Part shown: in pieces, positions 27,269 through 35,259 of the stretch
Numbering within the stretch: position 1 is the first letter of the stretch
Layout: the number at the start of each line of letters is the position of its first letter
Origin: Planctomycetaceae bacterium
GTDB lineage: Bacteria; Planctomycetota; Planctomycetia; Planctomycetales; Planctomycetaceae
Assembly: GCA_028284485.1 (NCBI GenBank)
Contig: JANQRQ010000051.1
Location: 1 to 64,000 of the forward strand
Reading direction: 5' to 3'
Length of the DNA stretch: 64,000 bases
The notes under the pieces: generated by a model
What the model was told of the DNA's origin: nothing
The model's input: only the letters and a program-made list of their open reading frames with translations
The model's database searches: none
Made by a program: the position numbers and the translations under genes

Positions 27269-29389
27269 TCAATTGGCCGATTGCACGAACTGTCCGAATG
27301 TTCCGCCGCTTTCGGCTAACTCTTTGAGCAGTGGAGCGGGTTCCCACCAGAAGCCTTGTGTTTCATGAAAATGGCGAACTCGTTCGTAGACCTTGTCCAA
27401 ACCGACAGAGTCGGCATACATCATTGGTCCGCCGCGCCATGCTGGGAATCCGTAGCCGTAGACATAAACAATGTCGATATCGACGGACCTTAATGCCATT
27501 CCCTCTTCAAGGATTCGCGCCCCTTCGTTGACCAAAGCGTAGACCGTACGTTCAATGATTTCTTGATCACTGACATCGTGCTTCTCGATGCCTGCCTCGC
27601 GTGCTGTCGTCTCGATTAGCTCTTGTACCGTCGAGTCCGGGATGGCGTCCCGTCCTTCATATTTGTACCAGCCGGCGCCCGTCTTTTGGCCATATCGATC
27701 CATTTCGTATAGCTTGTCAGCAACAAGTGGCGTGCGCATGCCTTCAGGGATAAGGTGCTTGATTTCCTGGCGTATGCGCCAGCCGACGTCGATACCAGCC
27801 AAATCGGAAACGGCCAACGGTCCCATCGCCATTCCGAAGTCATACATCACCTGGTCAACCTGTTCGACTCTCGCACCTTCCTCAAGGACGAATTGAGCTT
27901 CGCGTAGGTAGGGACCAAACATGCGGTTGCCGACAAAGCCGAAGCAGTTCCCAACGAGGACTCCCACCTTTCGTAACCGCTTTGCGAGGTCCATCGAAGT
28001 GGCAATGACTTCGTCGCTCGATGCTTTGCCGCGGACGATTTCCAATAGCTTCATGACATTGGCCGGACTGAAGAAGTGGTGTCCGATCACGCTTTCTGGG
28101 CGTTTTGTTGCCGAAGCGATTTCATCGATGTTTAGCGTGGACGTATTCGATGCGAGAATCGCATCTGGTTTCGCAACGGCATCGATTTCGCTGAATACCT
28201 TCTTCTTCAATTCCATTCCTTCGAAGACGGCTTCAACAACTATGTCGACATCGGCGAGCGATGCATAGTCGACGGTCGGAGTTATTAACGCCATCCGCTG
28301 TTCGACGTCGTCTTCGGTCATCCGACCGCGCTTGACGGATGCGGCATAGTTTTGCCGAATGCGCTCCAGTCCCTTATCCAACTGTTCTTGATTCACCTCC
28401 TTTAAGCAGACGGGGATTCCGGCATTGATGTACGACATGGTGATTCCACCACCCATCGTGCCGGCGCCGACAACCGCCGCTTTCTCGATCGCGCGACGAG
28501 GGGTTTCCTTTGAAATGCCTGGTATTTTGCTAACGGTCCGTTCGCCGAAGAAGATGTGAATCAACCCCTTGGATTGATCGGAGTAGAGGCACTCTTTGAA
28601 GATATCCGCCTCTTTCTTGATGGCGTCCATGAACGGAGTGGTTGCAGCCATTTCGACTGCCTCGATTGCTTTGAGTGGTGCGATCTGGCCGCGTGCTCGC
28701 TTGGCAATACCCGCTTTCAGCTTTTCAACGGCAGCCTGATTGGCTTGAGGTTGCCCAAATCGGTCTGAGATTTCGCGTGTTTTGCGAGGTGGGGTATCAG
28801 AGGTGGCGACTTCACTCGCGAAAGCGACTGCGCCCTCGAGTAAGTCCCCTTCGACAATTTTGTCGACAATGCCGAAGTCGCAGGCGTCCCGTGCGGTGAC
28901 CATGTCGCCCTTGGCACACATCTCGGCGGCCTTGGAAATCCCACAGAGACGCGGAAGGCGTTGAGTTCCCATCGCGCCGGGGATGATGCCTAGCTTAACT
29001 TCGGGCTGTCCGACATGGCTGTTCTCGACAGCGACGCGATAGTGACACGCCATGGCAGTCTCAAGACCACCACCTAACGCCGTTCCATGAATTGCAGCCA
29101 CGATAGGCTTCGGACAATCTTCCAATTGAAATAGCAGAAGGTGAAAAACGTCGCTCGGCTTCTTCTCGCCCGATGTGACCTTGCCGAATTCCTTAATGTC
29201 GGCACCGGCGATAAAGGTTCGGCCGCCACCAATCAGCACGATTGATTTGATGGTGTCATCCGAGACAGCTTGCTGGACTCCATCGCCAATTCCCTCGGGA
29301 ACACCGGGGCTCAAGGCATTAACCGGCGGATTATTAATGGTGATGACGGCGACACCATCTCGTGTCTCATAGGAAACAAGTTCACTCAT
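27269..29389 (-). CDS. fadJ: Fused enoyl-CoA hydratase / 3-hydroxyacyl-CoA dehydrogenase (FadJ-type)
   Basis: The ATG at 29389 (MSELVSYETRDGVAVITINN) starts the crotonase domain, so the longer frame is rejected. The 706-residue protein has an N-terminal hydratase/isomerase domain (oxyanion loops GRTFIAGADIKEFG and GTALGGGLETAMAC) and a Rossmann domain beginning AAVVGAGTMGGGI near residue 296. The latter includes GHHFFSPANVMKLLEIV with the catalytic His and is followed by two C-terminal dehydrogenase domains (FVGNRMFGPY, FPAWRGGPMMYAD). It performs hydration and NAD-dependent oxidation in beta-oxidation. A TetR-type operator lies about 150 bp upstream, shared with the divergent SDR. Confidence 0.93.
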   Translation of the reverse strand: MSELVSYETRDGVAVITINNPPVNALSPGVPEGIGDGVQQAVSDDTIKSIVLIGGGRTFIAGADIKEFGKVTSGEKKPSDVFHLLLFQLEDCPKPIVAAIHGTALGGGLETAMACHYRVAVENSHVGQPEVKLGIIPGAMGTQRLPRLCGISKAAEMCAKGDMVTARDACDFGIVDKIVEGDLLEGAVAFASEVATSDTPPRKTREISDRFGQPQANQAAVEKLKAGIAKRARGQIAPLKAIEAVEMAATTPFMDAIKKEADIFKECLYSDQSKGLIHIFFGERTVSKIPGISKETPRRAIEKAAVVGAGTMGGGITMSYINAGIPVCLKEVNQEQLDKGLERIRQNYAASVKRGRMTEDDVEQRMALITPTVDYASLADVDIVVEAVFEGMELKKKVFSEIDAVAKPDAILASNTSTLNIDEIASATKRPESVIGHHFFSPANVMKLLEIVRGKASSDEVIATSMDLAKRLRKVGVLVGNCFGFVGNRMFGPYLREAQFVLEEGARVEQVDQVMYDFGMAMGPLAVSDLAGIDVGWRIRQEIKHLIPEGMRTPLVADKLYEMDRYGQKTGAGWYKYEGRDAIPDSTVQELIETTAREAGIEKHDVSDQEIIERTVYALVNEGARILEEGMALRSVDIDIVYVYGYGFPAWRGGPMMYADSVGLDKVYERVRHFHETQGFWWEPAPLLKELAESGGTFGQFVQSAN

Positions 29390-29539
29390 AGTCGATGACT
29401 CATTCGCGATTGGTTTGCGGTTGTCGATACGGTTGAGGTGGCGACGTTTCGATTGAAGTTGCTTGTGCCGTGACCAGACTAGCATCGCAAAGTGATATCA
29501 CACACTTTTGCAAATTGAAGTTCGTTGTTGCCGCGGCTA

Positions 29540-29559
29540 TACTTACCGACCGGTAAGTA
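29540..29559. promoter_or_regulatory. Predicted TetR operator, related palindrome
   Basis: TACTTACC-GACC-GGTAAGTA has perfect 8-bp inverted arms around a 4-bp centre. It shares the TTACCGACCG core with the operator near 22.1 kb. It sits between the divergent FadJ-type gene (start 29389) and SDR gene (start 29636) and may control both. It could be bound by the TetR at 21.4 kb or by a paralog outside the window. Confidence 0.7.
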
Positions 29560-29635
29560 GCCGGATTCTATCCGCCAAATATCGGACTTTCAACTTGTTC
29601 CCACATCCTCTTAACGGCGAAAAGTCGACAACATC

Positions 29636-30397
29636 ATGACCGAGGGATTTTCACTCGCGGGCAAAAACGCAATCGTCACCGGCGGGACGCGAGGCATCGG
29701 GCAAGCGATCGCTCAGGGCTTTTTGGATGCGGGAGCCACCGTAACGTTATGCAGTCGCAAACAGGAAAACGTGGACTCAGCCCTCGCCGAACTCTCCAAG
29801 TACAGTGAACGATTGCAGGGTGTTGCTGCGCATGTCGGGAAGCAGGCTGACATCGAGAAATTGATTGCTGCAGCTGAGGACCGATTCGGTTCCGTCAATC
29901 TGCTCGTCAACAATGCTGGAACGAACCCTTACTATGGACCGATCATTGATTCGGAAGACGCGGCTTGGGACAAAACGATGGAGGTTAACCTGCGTGGCCC
30001 CTACATCGTTTCCAAGTTGGTGGCCCGAAAGATGAAAACGGCTGATGGTGGATCCATCATCAACATTGCATCGATCGCAGGGCAAAGTGCTGCCATGAAT
30101 CAGGGGATTTATTCCGTGACCAAGGCGGGTTTGATCATGCTGACCAAAGTGATGGCCCGCGAATTGGGGAGGAGCGGAATCCGGGTGAATTGCATTTGTC
30201 CGGGTGTTATTAAGACGCGACTCAGCGAGGCGCTTTGGGCCGATCCCGAAATGGAAAAACGCGCCGCCAATGCTAAAGCCCTCGGTCGCATTGGAACGAC
30301 CGACGAATTGGTTGGGGCGGCGGTTTATTTCGCGTCCGATGCCAGCTCATTCACAACAGGTTCAATCCTGCGAATTGACGGCGGCATGATTCTGTGA
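29636..30397 (+). CDS. SDR family oxidoreductase
   Basis: The 253-residue classical SDR has TGGTRGIGQAIA (cofactor loop), TLCSRKQEN (Arg after beta2, suggesting NADP), NNAGTNPYYGP and catalytic YSVTKAGL with SIAGQSAAM upstream. The C-terminal ASSFTTGSILRIDGGMIL is standard. It resembles FabG/RhlG-like 3-oxoacyl reductases. It stands alone on the plus strand, divergent from the FadJ-type gene, with a TetR-type palindrome about 80 bp before its start. Its reaction is probably on a beta-oxidation-like intermediate, but the substrate is open. Confidence 0.9.
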   Translation: MTEGFSLAGKNAIVTGGTRGIGQAIAQGFLDAGATVTLCSRKQENVDSALAELSKYSERLQGVAAHVGKQADIEKLIAAAEDRFGSVNLLVNNAGTNPYYGPIIDSEDAAWDKTMEVNLRGPYIVSKLVARKMKTADGGSIINIASIAGQSAAMNQGIYSVTKAGLIMLTKVMARELGRSGIRVNCICPGVIKTRLSEALWADPEMEKRAANAKALGRIGTTDELVGAAVYFASDASSFTTGSILRIDGGMIL

Positions 30398-30660
30398 TCC
30401 TTGCGGTCGGAATTGCTTCTACGGCCGAACTGGAGTAGACGAGTTTTCGGCCCTCGGTTGCCACAAGGTGGTGCGCAACTCTCACTTGGGAGCCATCTAA
30501 TAAAATGCTTTGGCGACGGCGAGGGCAATACCGCTGGATTAAGTCTCTGGTCACTGTGGCGGGAATCGTCATGGCAATTTGATTCAACAAGTGCTTCGCT
30601 GCATTCAGACGCTGTGGTTGTTAGCGAACGTATTGCGAACAACCCGGGAACATCCGAGAA

Positions 30661-30692
30661 ATGTGTCCCACGCACTTTGACGTGGGACACAT
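30661..30692. terminator. Perfect 12-bp hairpin between convergent genes
   Basis: ATGTGTCCCACG and its exact complement CGTGGGACACAT flank an 8-base loop. It lies in the 313-bp gap between the SDR (plus, ends 30397) and thioredoxin (minus, ends 30711), 19 bp after the thioredoxin stop. There is no clear T-run, so a bidirectional or factor-assisted terminator, or a dispersed palindromic repeat, are both possible. The remaining bases of this gap show nothing recognisable. Confidence 0.5.
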
Positions 30693-30710
30693 GGGAATCT
30701 CCGAGCCGTG

Positions 30711-31037
30711 TCAAACGGCGACCTGCTGAACCGCTTGCTCGTAGCGTTCTTTCGGCTGTACGCCGATCAACGTTTCCACGACTTCACCGTCTTTGAACAA
30801 CAGGACTGCCGGAATCGAACTGATTCCAAATTGGCTCGCTGCCTGCTGGTTTTCATCGACGTTTAGCTTTCCAACTTTCACCTTGCCGTCGTACTGTCCG
30901 GCCAGTTCGTCGATGGTTGGCCCGACAGCCCGGCACGGTCCGCACCAAGCAGCCCAAAAATCGACGAGCACCGGCTGCTGGCTGTTGAGAACTTCATTTT
31001 CAAAGTTGGCATCGTTGAATTCTTGTGCGTGACTCAT
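30711..31037 (-). CDS. trxA: Thioredoxin
   Basis: The 108-residue protein has the single thioredoxin fold, with active site [14 protein letters not shown] (WCGPC at about residues 31-35), cis-Pro in [13 protein letters not shown] and the final [12 protein letters not shown] helix. It reduces protein disulfides and peroxidases in the cytosol. It lies 49 bp after the AhpD-like gene on the same strand, and a GAACGAGAAA-type ribosome site precedes it. The pair is expected to be read from the sigma-54 promoter at 31.7 kb. A separate promoter in the 49-bp gap is not visible. Confidence 0.95.
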   Translation of the reverse strand: MSHAQEFNDANFENEVLNSQQPVLVDFWAAWCGPCRAVGPTIDELAGQYDGKVKVGKLNVDENQQAASQFGISSIPAVLLFKDGEVVETLIGVQPKERYEQAVQQVAV

Positions 31038-31086
31038 TTCTCGTTCCTTTCGGTTACTAAAACTTTCTTTGACATAAGGACGGGGG

Positions 31087-31632
31087 TTACTGCACGGCCA
31101 ATTCGGGGACGCTTGGAAAATCGACGTTAGTCCCCGCTATGTGGTTGAAGTAATTTGCAAACGTTTTCCAGGCAACGATGGCGACAATCTCGGTGATCTC
31201 AGCATCGCCGAAACCCGCCCTCCGAACTCGTTCGACGTCTTCGTCGGTCGCCCATCCGCGTTTCTCAACGAGTTGCCTGGCGAAATTCACCGCCGCATTT
31301 GTTTGGCTGTCGGGCGAACTTGCCTGACGCGCGTCAGCCAACTCGGTGTCGCTGAGACCGACCGATTTACCAATCGCACAATGGGCAGCCACGCAATAGC
31401 TGCAGCCATTTGCCTCGGAGACTGCCAGTGCAATTTGTTCTCTGAGTTGCGGCGACAGGATTCCGTTTTCCAGCGCCTCGCCGAATGAAAGGTATCCCTG
31501 AAGGGCAGCCGGTGAATTTGCCAGCGTGCGCGCCAAGTTGGGGATCATTCCGTATTTGTCGTTGACTTCATCGAGTAGCTGCCGGGCATGTCCGGTGGCT
31601 GCGTCCAACTCAAGGGCTTTGATTCTGGGCAT
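31087..31632 (-). CDS. AhpD-like / carboxymuconolactone decarboxylase family peroxidase-related protein
   Basis: The ATG at 31632 ([20 protein letters not shown]) is chosen because the family starts there and the sigma-54 promoter then leaves a normal leader. The 181-residue protein carries the AhpD-type redox motif [20 protein letters not shown] (CxxC then His, about residues 81-100) in a helical CMD domain. Family members act as disulfide reductants of peroxides or as alkylhydroperoxidase partners. Thioredoxin follows in the same transcript, its likely reductant. The pair is divergent from a sigma-54 activator, pointing to an inducible redox defence unit. Confidence 0.88.
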   Translation of the reverse strand: MPRIKALELDAATGHARQLLDEVNDKYGMIPNLARTLANSPAALQGYLSFGEALENGILSPQLREQIALAVSEANGCSYCVAAHCAIGKSVGLSDTELADARQASSPDSQTNAAVNFARQLVEKRGWATDEDVERVRRAGFGDAEITEIVAIVAWKTFANYFNHIAGTNVDFPSVPELAVQ

Positions 31633-31688
31633 TTTTAAACTCCTGATAATAGGTCGCTGGGTTCTGTTTGATTGTGCGAGTCTGTAAC

Positions 31689-31703
31689 GCAACGATCGTG
31701 CCA
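31689..31703 (-). promoter_or_regulatory. Sigma-54 promoter for the AhpD-like/thioredoxin operon
   Basis: Read on the minus strand the sequence is TGGCACGATCGTTGC, an exact match to TGGCAC-N5-TTGC with GG and GC ten bases apart. Transcription would start near 31677, about 45 bases before the AhpD-like start. It lies 133 bp from the start of the divergent sigma-54 activator gene, its probable regulator. No clear paired upstream binding sites were identified. GACGA-GATT-TCGTC at 31811-31824 is one weak candidate. Confidence 0.85.
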
Positions 31704-31836
31704 ATAGCTGGGGTATGTCTTAAGTCGTTTATTGAAATGTGTTTGTGGTATATGTTGCCTTTTAGTTGTGTGACGGAATATAGTGAATCCACGTAATATC
31801 GTTCTCAGGTGACGAGATTTCGTCTACAATTCGTGC

Positions 31837-33456
31837 ATGAAATTCTCACCGTTATGCCCCACCGATGTTGATCTGCACAAACGGCTGCTGCTTGATATGG
31901 CACAGGAGCGGTCCGTGGAGAAAATCCTGCAACTCGCAGTCGATCGGCTTTCGAAGCAACCGGAAGCCGCGCTCACGCGGATCTGGCTGGTTGCTCCGGG
32001 TGATCTTTGCGATCAGTGTCACTTACGCGAAGAATGTGCAGACCGATCGGCTTGCCTGCATCTGGCTGCAAGTGCCGGAAGTTCTCAAGTTGATGGTCAG
32101 GAATGGAATGGTCTGGACGGATTCTTCCGGCGGATGCCATTTGGTGAGCGGAAGATCGGAAAGATCGCCTCGTTGGGTGAGCCGATCGAGGTTCCCGATA
32201 TTGCGTCGAACCCCGAATTGCTGGCTCGGCCCGAATGGGCTAAGGCCGAAGGGATACGAGCGCTAGGTGGTCAGCCGCTGGTGCATCAAGGGCAAGTCCT
32301 CGGAGTGCTGGCTGTATTTACCCGGGCTTGCCTGGGCAAGGAAAACTTAACCTGGATGCGGATGATTGCAAACCACATAGCAGCTGCGATTGTCAATGCG
32401 AGGGCCTTCGAGGAAATCGAACAACTCAAAGAGCAGCTCCAGTTGGAGAGAGACTATCTTCGAGACGAGGTGCGCGAAGCTCATGCGTTTGGCGGAATTG
32501 TCGGCAACAGCCCTTCACTGAAAACCATTCTTCAGCAAATTGAGCTTGTCGCTCCCACTGATGCGACAGTTCTCATTCTCGGCGAATCGGGCACGGGAAA
32601 GGAACTGGTCGCCCGAGAAATCCATCGACTGAGCCGGCGCGAAGGGCAACCGATGATTAAAGTGAATTGCGCTTCGATTCCACGAGAGCTGTACGAAAGC
32701 GAGTTTTTCGGTCACGTGAAAGGCGCGTTCACCGGTGCCATCTCTGATCGGTCTGGGAGGTTTCAATTGGCCGACGGTGGGACGCTGTTTTTGGACGAAG
32801 TTGGCGAGATACCAATGGCGCTTCAGAGCAAGTTGCTGCGAGTCTTACAGGAAGGAGAGTTTGAGCGGGTGGGGGATGATCGCACCTATCAAGTCGATGT
32901 TCGAGTAGTTGCCGCCACGAATCGAGATTTGAAACAAGAGATCGCTGCCGGTCGATTCCGGGAAGATCTCTACTATCGACTCAACGTTTTTCCGGTGGAA
33001 GTTTCGCCTTTGAGGCAACGCAAAGAGGATATCGCAGCGCTTGCACTTCACTTCATTGAGAGACACGCAGAAAAACTGAATCGACCGGCTCCGACGCTGA
33101 CGCAGGCGAACGTGATGCAGCTGCAGCGATACGATTGGCCGGGGAATATTCGCGAACTGCAGAACGTAACCGAACGTGCCGTAATCACCGCGCGGTCGAA
33201 TCGGTTGACGTTCGATTTGCCTAATGAACTAAGCAAGGACGAAGCATCAGCGTTGGATGTTTCGAACGTAGACGGGGATGTCAGAATTCGTACTGATGAC
33301 GAAATGCGTCAACGGGAGCGGGAAAACATTGTTGCTGCACTCAAAGGAGCGAAATGGAAACTCTCGGGAACTGGCGGCGCTGCGGAGTTGTTGGGGATTA
33401 AGCCGACAACACTGGCATCCCGGATGAAGAAAATGGGAATCGAACGCCCGATTTGA
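31837..33456 (+). CDS. Sigma-54-dependent activator with Cys-rich GAF domain
   Basis: The 539-residue protein has three parts. A GAF sensor domain (about 20-195) contains C58-x2-C61-x5-C67-x5-C73. An AAA+ domain has Walker A GESGTGKE (about 249), the sigma-54 contact GAFTGA (about 296) and Walker B GTLFLDEVGE. A C-terminal Fis-type HTH ends the protein (LLGIKPTTLASRMKKMGI). It should remodel RNA polymerase at sigma-54 promoters, including the exact promoter in its divergent intergenic region. The four Cys could bind an Fe-S cluster or zinc, or react directly with oxidants. Such Cys patterns occur in other sigma-54 GAF proteins, but the signal here is unknown. Confidence 0.92.
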   Translation: MKFSPLCPTDVDLHKRLLLDMAQERSVEKILQLAVDRLSKQPEAALTRIWLVAPGDLCDQCHLREECADRSACLHLAASAGSSQVDGQEWNGLDGFFRRMPFGERKIGKIASLGEPIEVPDIASNPELLARPEWAKAEGIRALGGQPLVHQGQVLGVLAVFTRACLGKENLTWMRMIANHIAAAIVNARAFEEIEQLKEQLQLERDYLRDEVREAHAFGGIVGNSPSLKTILQQIELVAPTDATVLILGESGTGKELVAREIHRLSRREGQPMIKVNCASIPRELYESEFFGHVKGAFTGAISDRSGRFQLADGGTLFLDEVGEIPMALQSKLLRVLQEGEFERVGDDRTYQVDVRVVAATNRDLKQEIAAGRFREDLYYRLNVFPVEVSPLRQRKEDIAALALHFIERHAEKLNRPAPTLTQANVMQLQRYDWPGNIRELQNVTERAVITARSNRLTFDLPNELSKDEASALDVSNVDGDVRIRTDDEMRQRERENIVAALKGAKWKLSGTGGAAELLGIKPTTLASRMKKMGIERPI

Positions 33457-33663
33457 ATTCAATCCAGGCTGGACGGCGGGAGGTGTCGCTTGAGATCGGT
33501 TTAAGAATTTAACTCGGAATCTGCAATACAACGGAAAGGAGCCGGCCGTCCGCATGGCCGTTGCCTCCGCACCTCTTCCTCATGATCAGTGGCCCTCGCG
33601 AACTTCATCGGCTCCGACAGCATGTAGCTTGTGGGGGGCACTCACGATATTGGAAATTGACTG

Positions 33664-33885
33664 ATGGGTGAAAAAACTGTTCGAGAACTTGGTGGTGAGA
33701 TATGGGCTGAGCTGCAAGAGGAACGTCACAATCCTCATTCTCCGCTTCCGCGGTTCGGTGTTGAGGAAGCGGACGCGTTGATCGATTTTCTCATGTCGAT
33801 CCTAGTTCGTCACACTGGGGCAACCATCATTAACGATCCTGGGTTACCTGTGTTCGCACGGCCCTTGACAAATCGAGGAAAATGA
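33664..33885 (+). CDS. Small hypothetical protein
   Basis: The 73-residue frame contains an amphipathic start (KTVRELGGEIWAELQEERH) and FGVEEADALIDFLMSILVRHTG. It looks protein-like rather than random, but I recognise no family. There is no strong ribosome site before the ATG. It stands alone between the sigma-54 activator (207 bp away) and the transglutaminase gene. It could be a real small protein or a chance frame; I lean slightly to real because of the helical pattern and lack of shadowing by a longer gene. Confidence 0.4.
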   Translation: MGEKTVRELGGEIWAELQEERHNPHSPLPRFGVEEADALIDFLMSILVRHTGATIINDPGLPVFARPLTNRGK

Positions 33886-33988
33886 ATGCGCCGTCGTTCT
33901 CGCCGCACGTCGATGGTTACACGACTCAAGAACAGTTTTTGAATTTCTACTGACCATACCAAGTGCAGACGTACGCAAATGTTTCAGC

Positions 33989-34018
33989 AATCTGTGGGAA
34001 TCCGTGTCATCCGTGGTT
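33989..34018. repeat. Three imperfect 10-bp units (AATCYGTGKN-like)
   Basis: The units are AATCTGTGGG, AATCCGTGTC and ATCCGTGGTT in a row, in the non-coding gap between the small gene and the transglutaminase gene. Similar AATCCGTGTCATCCGTGG strings are, from memory, dispersed in planctomycete and related genomes. Function is unknown. Confidence 0.45.
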
Positions 34019-34054
34019 AATACACACTAGCCCGACCCAGTAATCACCAAGATG

Positions 34055-34681
34055 CTAGCCAATGGAACTTCGACGTCGGTCGGCTACGACGTGGCGGGTC
34101 GATATGTCCGGCAGATGCTCCAGCAGGTCGGCGACAGACTCGTACTGCTGCAGCGCGTCAACAACTGCCGGGAGCGGTTCCGGCCAAACTTGGGGAACGT
34201 TGGCCTCTCCTGCGGCCGTGGGAGCGAAGGGTAAGCACTCATGAGGCGGATTGAAATCAGCTTTTAGGTCATCCCTGTTTCCGCGTGCATCGATGCGATA
34301 CCAGCCAATATGGTCAAGGTGGACGGCATTCAGCCCATGCAAGCAAAACGGTGGGCCTTGGCCGTCAATGCTCAAACGCTGGTAACAAAATCCGGCAGGG
34401 ATTTCATTGGCTCGTAGTAACGCTGCGAGGAGATGGCTTTTTGCGTAGCAAAATCCTGTCCGCTGCTTCAAGACGTCTGACGCTCTGCAGGTGACAACGT
34501 CGCGGTCGAAATCGGCGCTGTGCTCAATATTATCACGCACCCATTCAAAACAATCCTTGGCTGTCGATTCGGTCGTCGCGTGTTTCAGTCGCAATTTTGA
34601 TGCCAGCTGCCGGATCTCGCCGTTCTGCCAATCGATCATCTCGGTGGAGGCGAGGTAGGGCCCGAGGTCGTCCGGTGTCAT
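34055..34681 (-). CDS. Transglutaminase-like protein
   Basis: The 208-residue protein has the transglutaminase-core order: DCFEWVRDNIEHSADF, then RTGFCYAKSHLLAALLRANEIPAGFCYQ with the nucleophilic Cys (about residue 78). HGLNAVHLDHIGWYRIDARGN follows, with catalytic His and Asp. It has no signal peptide and is of the short cytosolic type. These proteins are usually proteases or amidases rather than true cross-linkers. The gene is isolated, with 350 bp of apparently non-coding DNA upstream, so context says nothing about the substrate. Confidence 0.88.
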   Translation of the reverse strand: MTPDDLGPYLASTEMIDWQNGEIRQLASKLRLKHATTESTAKDCFEWVRDNIEHSADFDRDVVTCRASDVLKQRTGFCYAKSHLLAALLRANEIPAGFCYQRLSIDGQGPPFCLHGLNAVHLDHIGWYRIDARGNRDDLKADFNPPHECLPFAPTAAGEANVPQVWPEPLPAVVDALQQYESVADLLEHLPDISTRHVVADRRRSSIG

Positions 34682-35031
34682 GTTGTGCTTTCAACGTGGT
34701 CAGAGGTGAATACGTCGGCTGGCCACAATCATGACACCAAATGTTCGCAGCGGTTCGCCTCAGGAAAATGGCCGGTGTTCAAGTGATCATTCCGGCATGA
34801 GGCATTGGGGGGAGAGCCAGCGGGTGGTGTTATTGGCACGACGGCGCATGACGCTGGTTCGTGGCTGCGAGAATCGCGTTTTCTACTGTAATCGCTGGAC
34901 TCCATTAGCCAGAGCCGTGTTCGAAAGCAGCAGGCTGCCCTAGGCTTTGTCTAGCTTTATTGTTGCGGCTGGCTCGCTGTAAATTGCGTCGGAAACAACT
35001 CGGTCGTCGCTAAATCAAATCTGGACACGCT
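34682..35031. other. Non-coding gap with one dispersed-repeat copy
   Basis: The 350-bp gap between the transglutaminase and 60-residue protein genes has no convincing gene. A 70-codon frame in it has no family character. It contains the 35-bp element described at 34876-34910. Nothing else was recognised. Confidence 0.5.
34876..34910 (+). repeat. 35-bp dispersed repeat, copy 1
   Basis: GCGTTTTCTACTGTAATCGC followed by TGGACTCCATTAGCC closely matches the segment at 54038-54072, with one indel and about six substitutions. Both copies lie in non-coding gaps. The element ends in a possible small hairpin around the GGCTCC/AGCC part. Confidence 0.5.
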
Positions 35032-35214
35032 CTAAATCGGCGGCCATTGTTTTTGGAGTCCCTCGCGTTCGATTCCGCGAACTTCTTCTACTTCGACTTG
35101 GTAGTGCGCGGCGACCTGGTTCCGTGATGCTTCGACGCTCGAACCTTGATCTTGAATGTCGACGAGCATTCGGAACAATTCCTTCCGAGTATTTTCAGGC
35201 AGCAGATCGGGCAT
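35032..35214 (-). CDS. Small conserved-looking protein (60 residues)
   Basis: The protein reads MPDLLPENTRKELFRMLVDI, then QDQGSSVEASRNQVAAHYQV and EVEEVRGIEREGLQKQWPPI. It is charged and helical, with an HTH-like middle (SVEASRNQVAAHYQVEVEEV). GGAGAG lies ahead of the ATG. Similar short proteins appear to be widespread in planctomycetes, from memory; no function is known to me. It lies 45 bp downstream of the desaturase gene on the same strand, so it may share its transcript. A DNA-binding role is possible but unproven. Confidence 0.65.
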   Translation of the reverse strand: MPDLLPENTRKELFRMLVDIQDQGSSVEASRNQVAAHYQVEVEEVRGIEREGLQKQWPPI

Positions 35215-35259
35215 CGGTCAAACTCTCCTTCCTTGGCGATTTCGTGATGCGGCGATTCG

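Noticed and set aside
30401-30796. 131-codon plus-strand frame
   Set aside because: It runs through the 12-bp hairpin into the antisense of thioredoxin, with no family features.
34838-34852. TGGCACGACGGCGCA considered as a second sigma-54 promoter
   Set aside because: The -12 element TTGC is missing and there is no suitable downstream gene.
34731-34943. 70-codon frame in the 34.7-kb gap
   Set aside because: It has no ribosome site and spans the dispersed repeat; composition looks non-coding.
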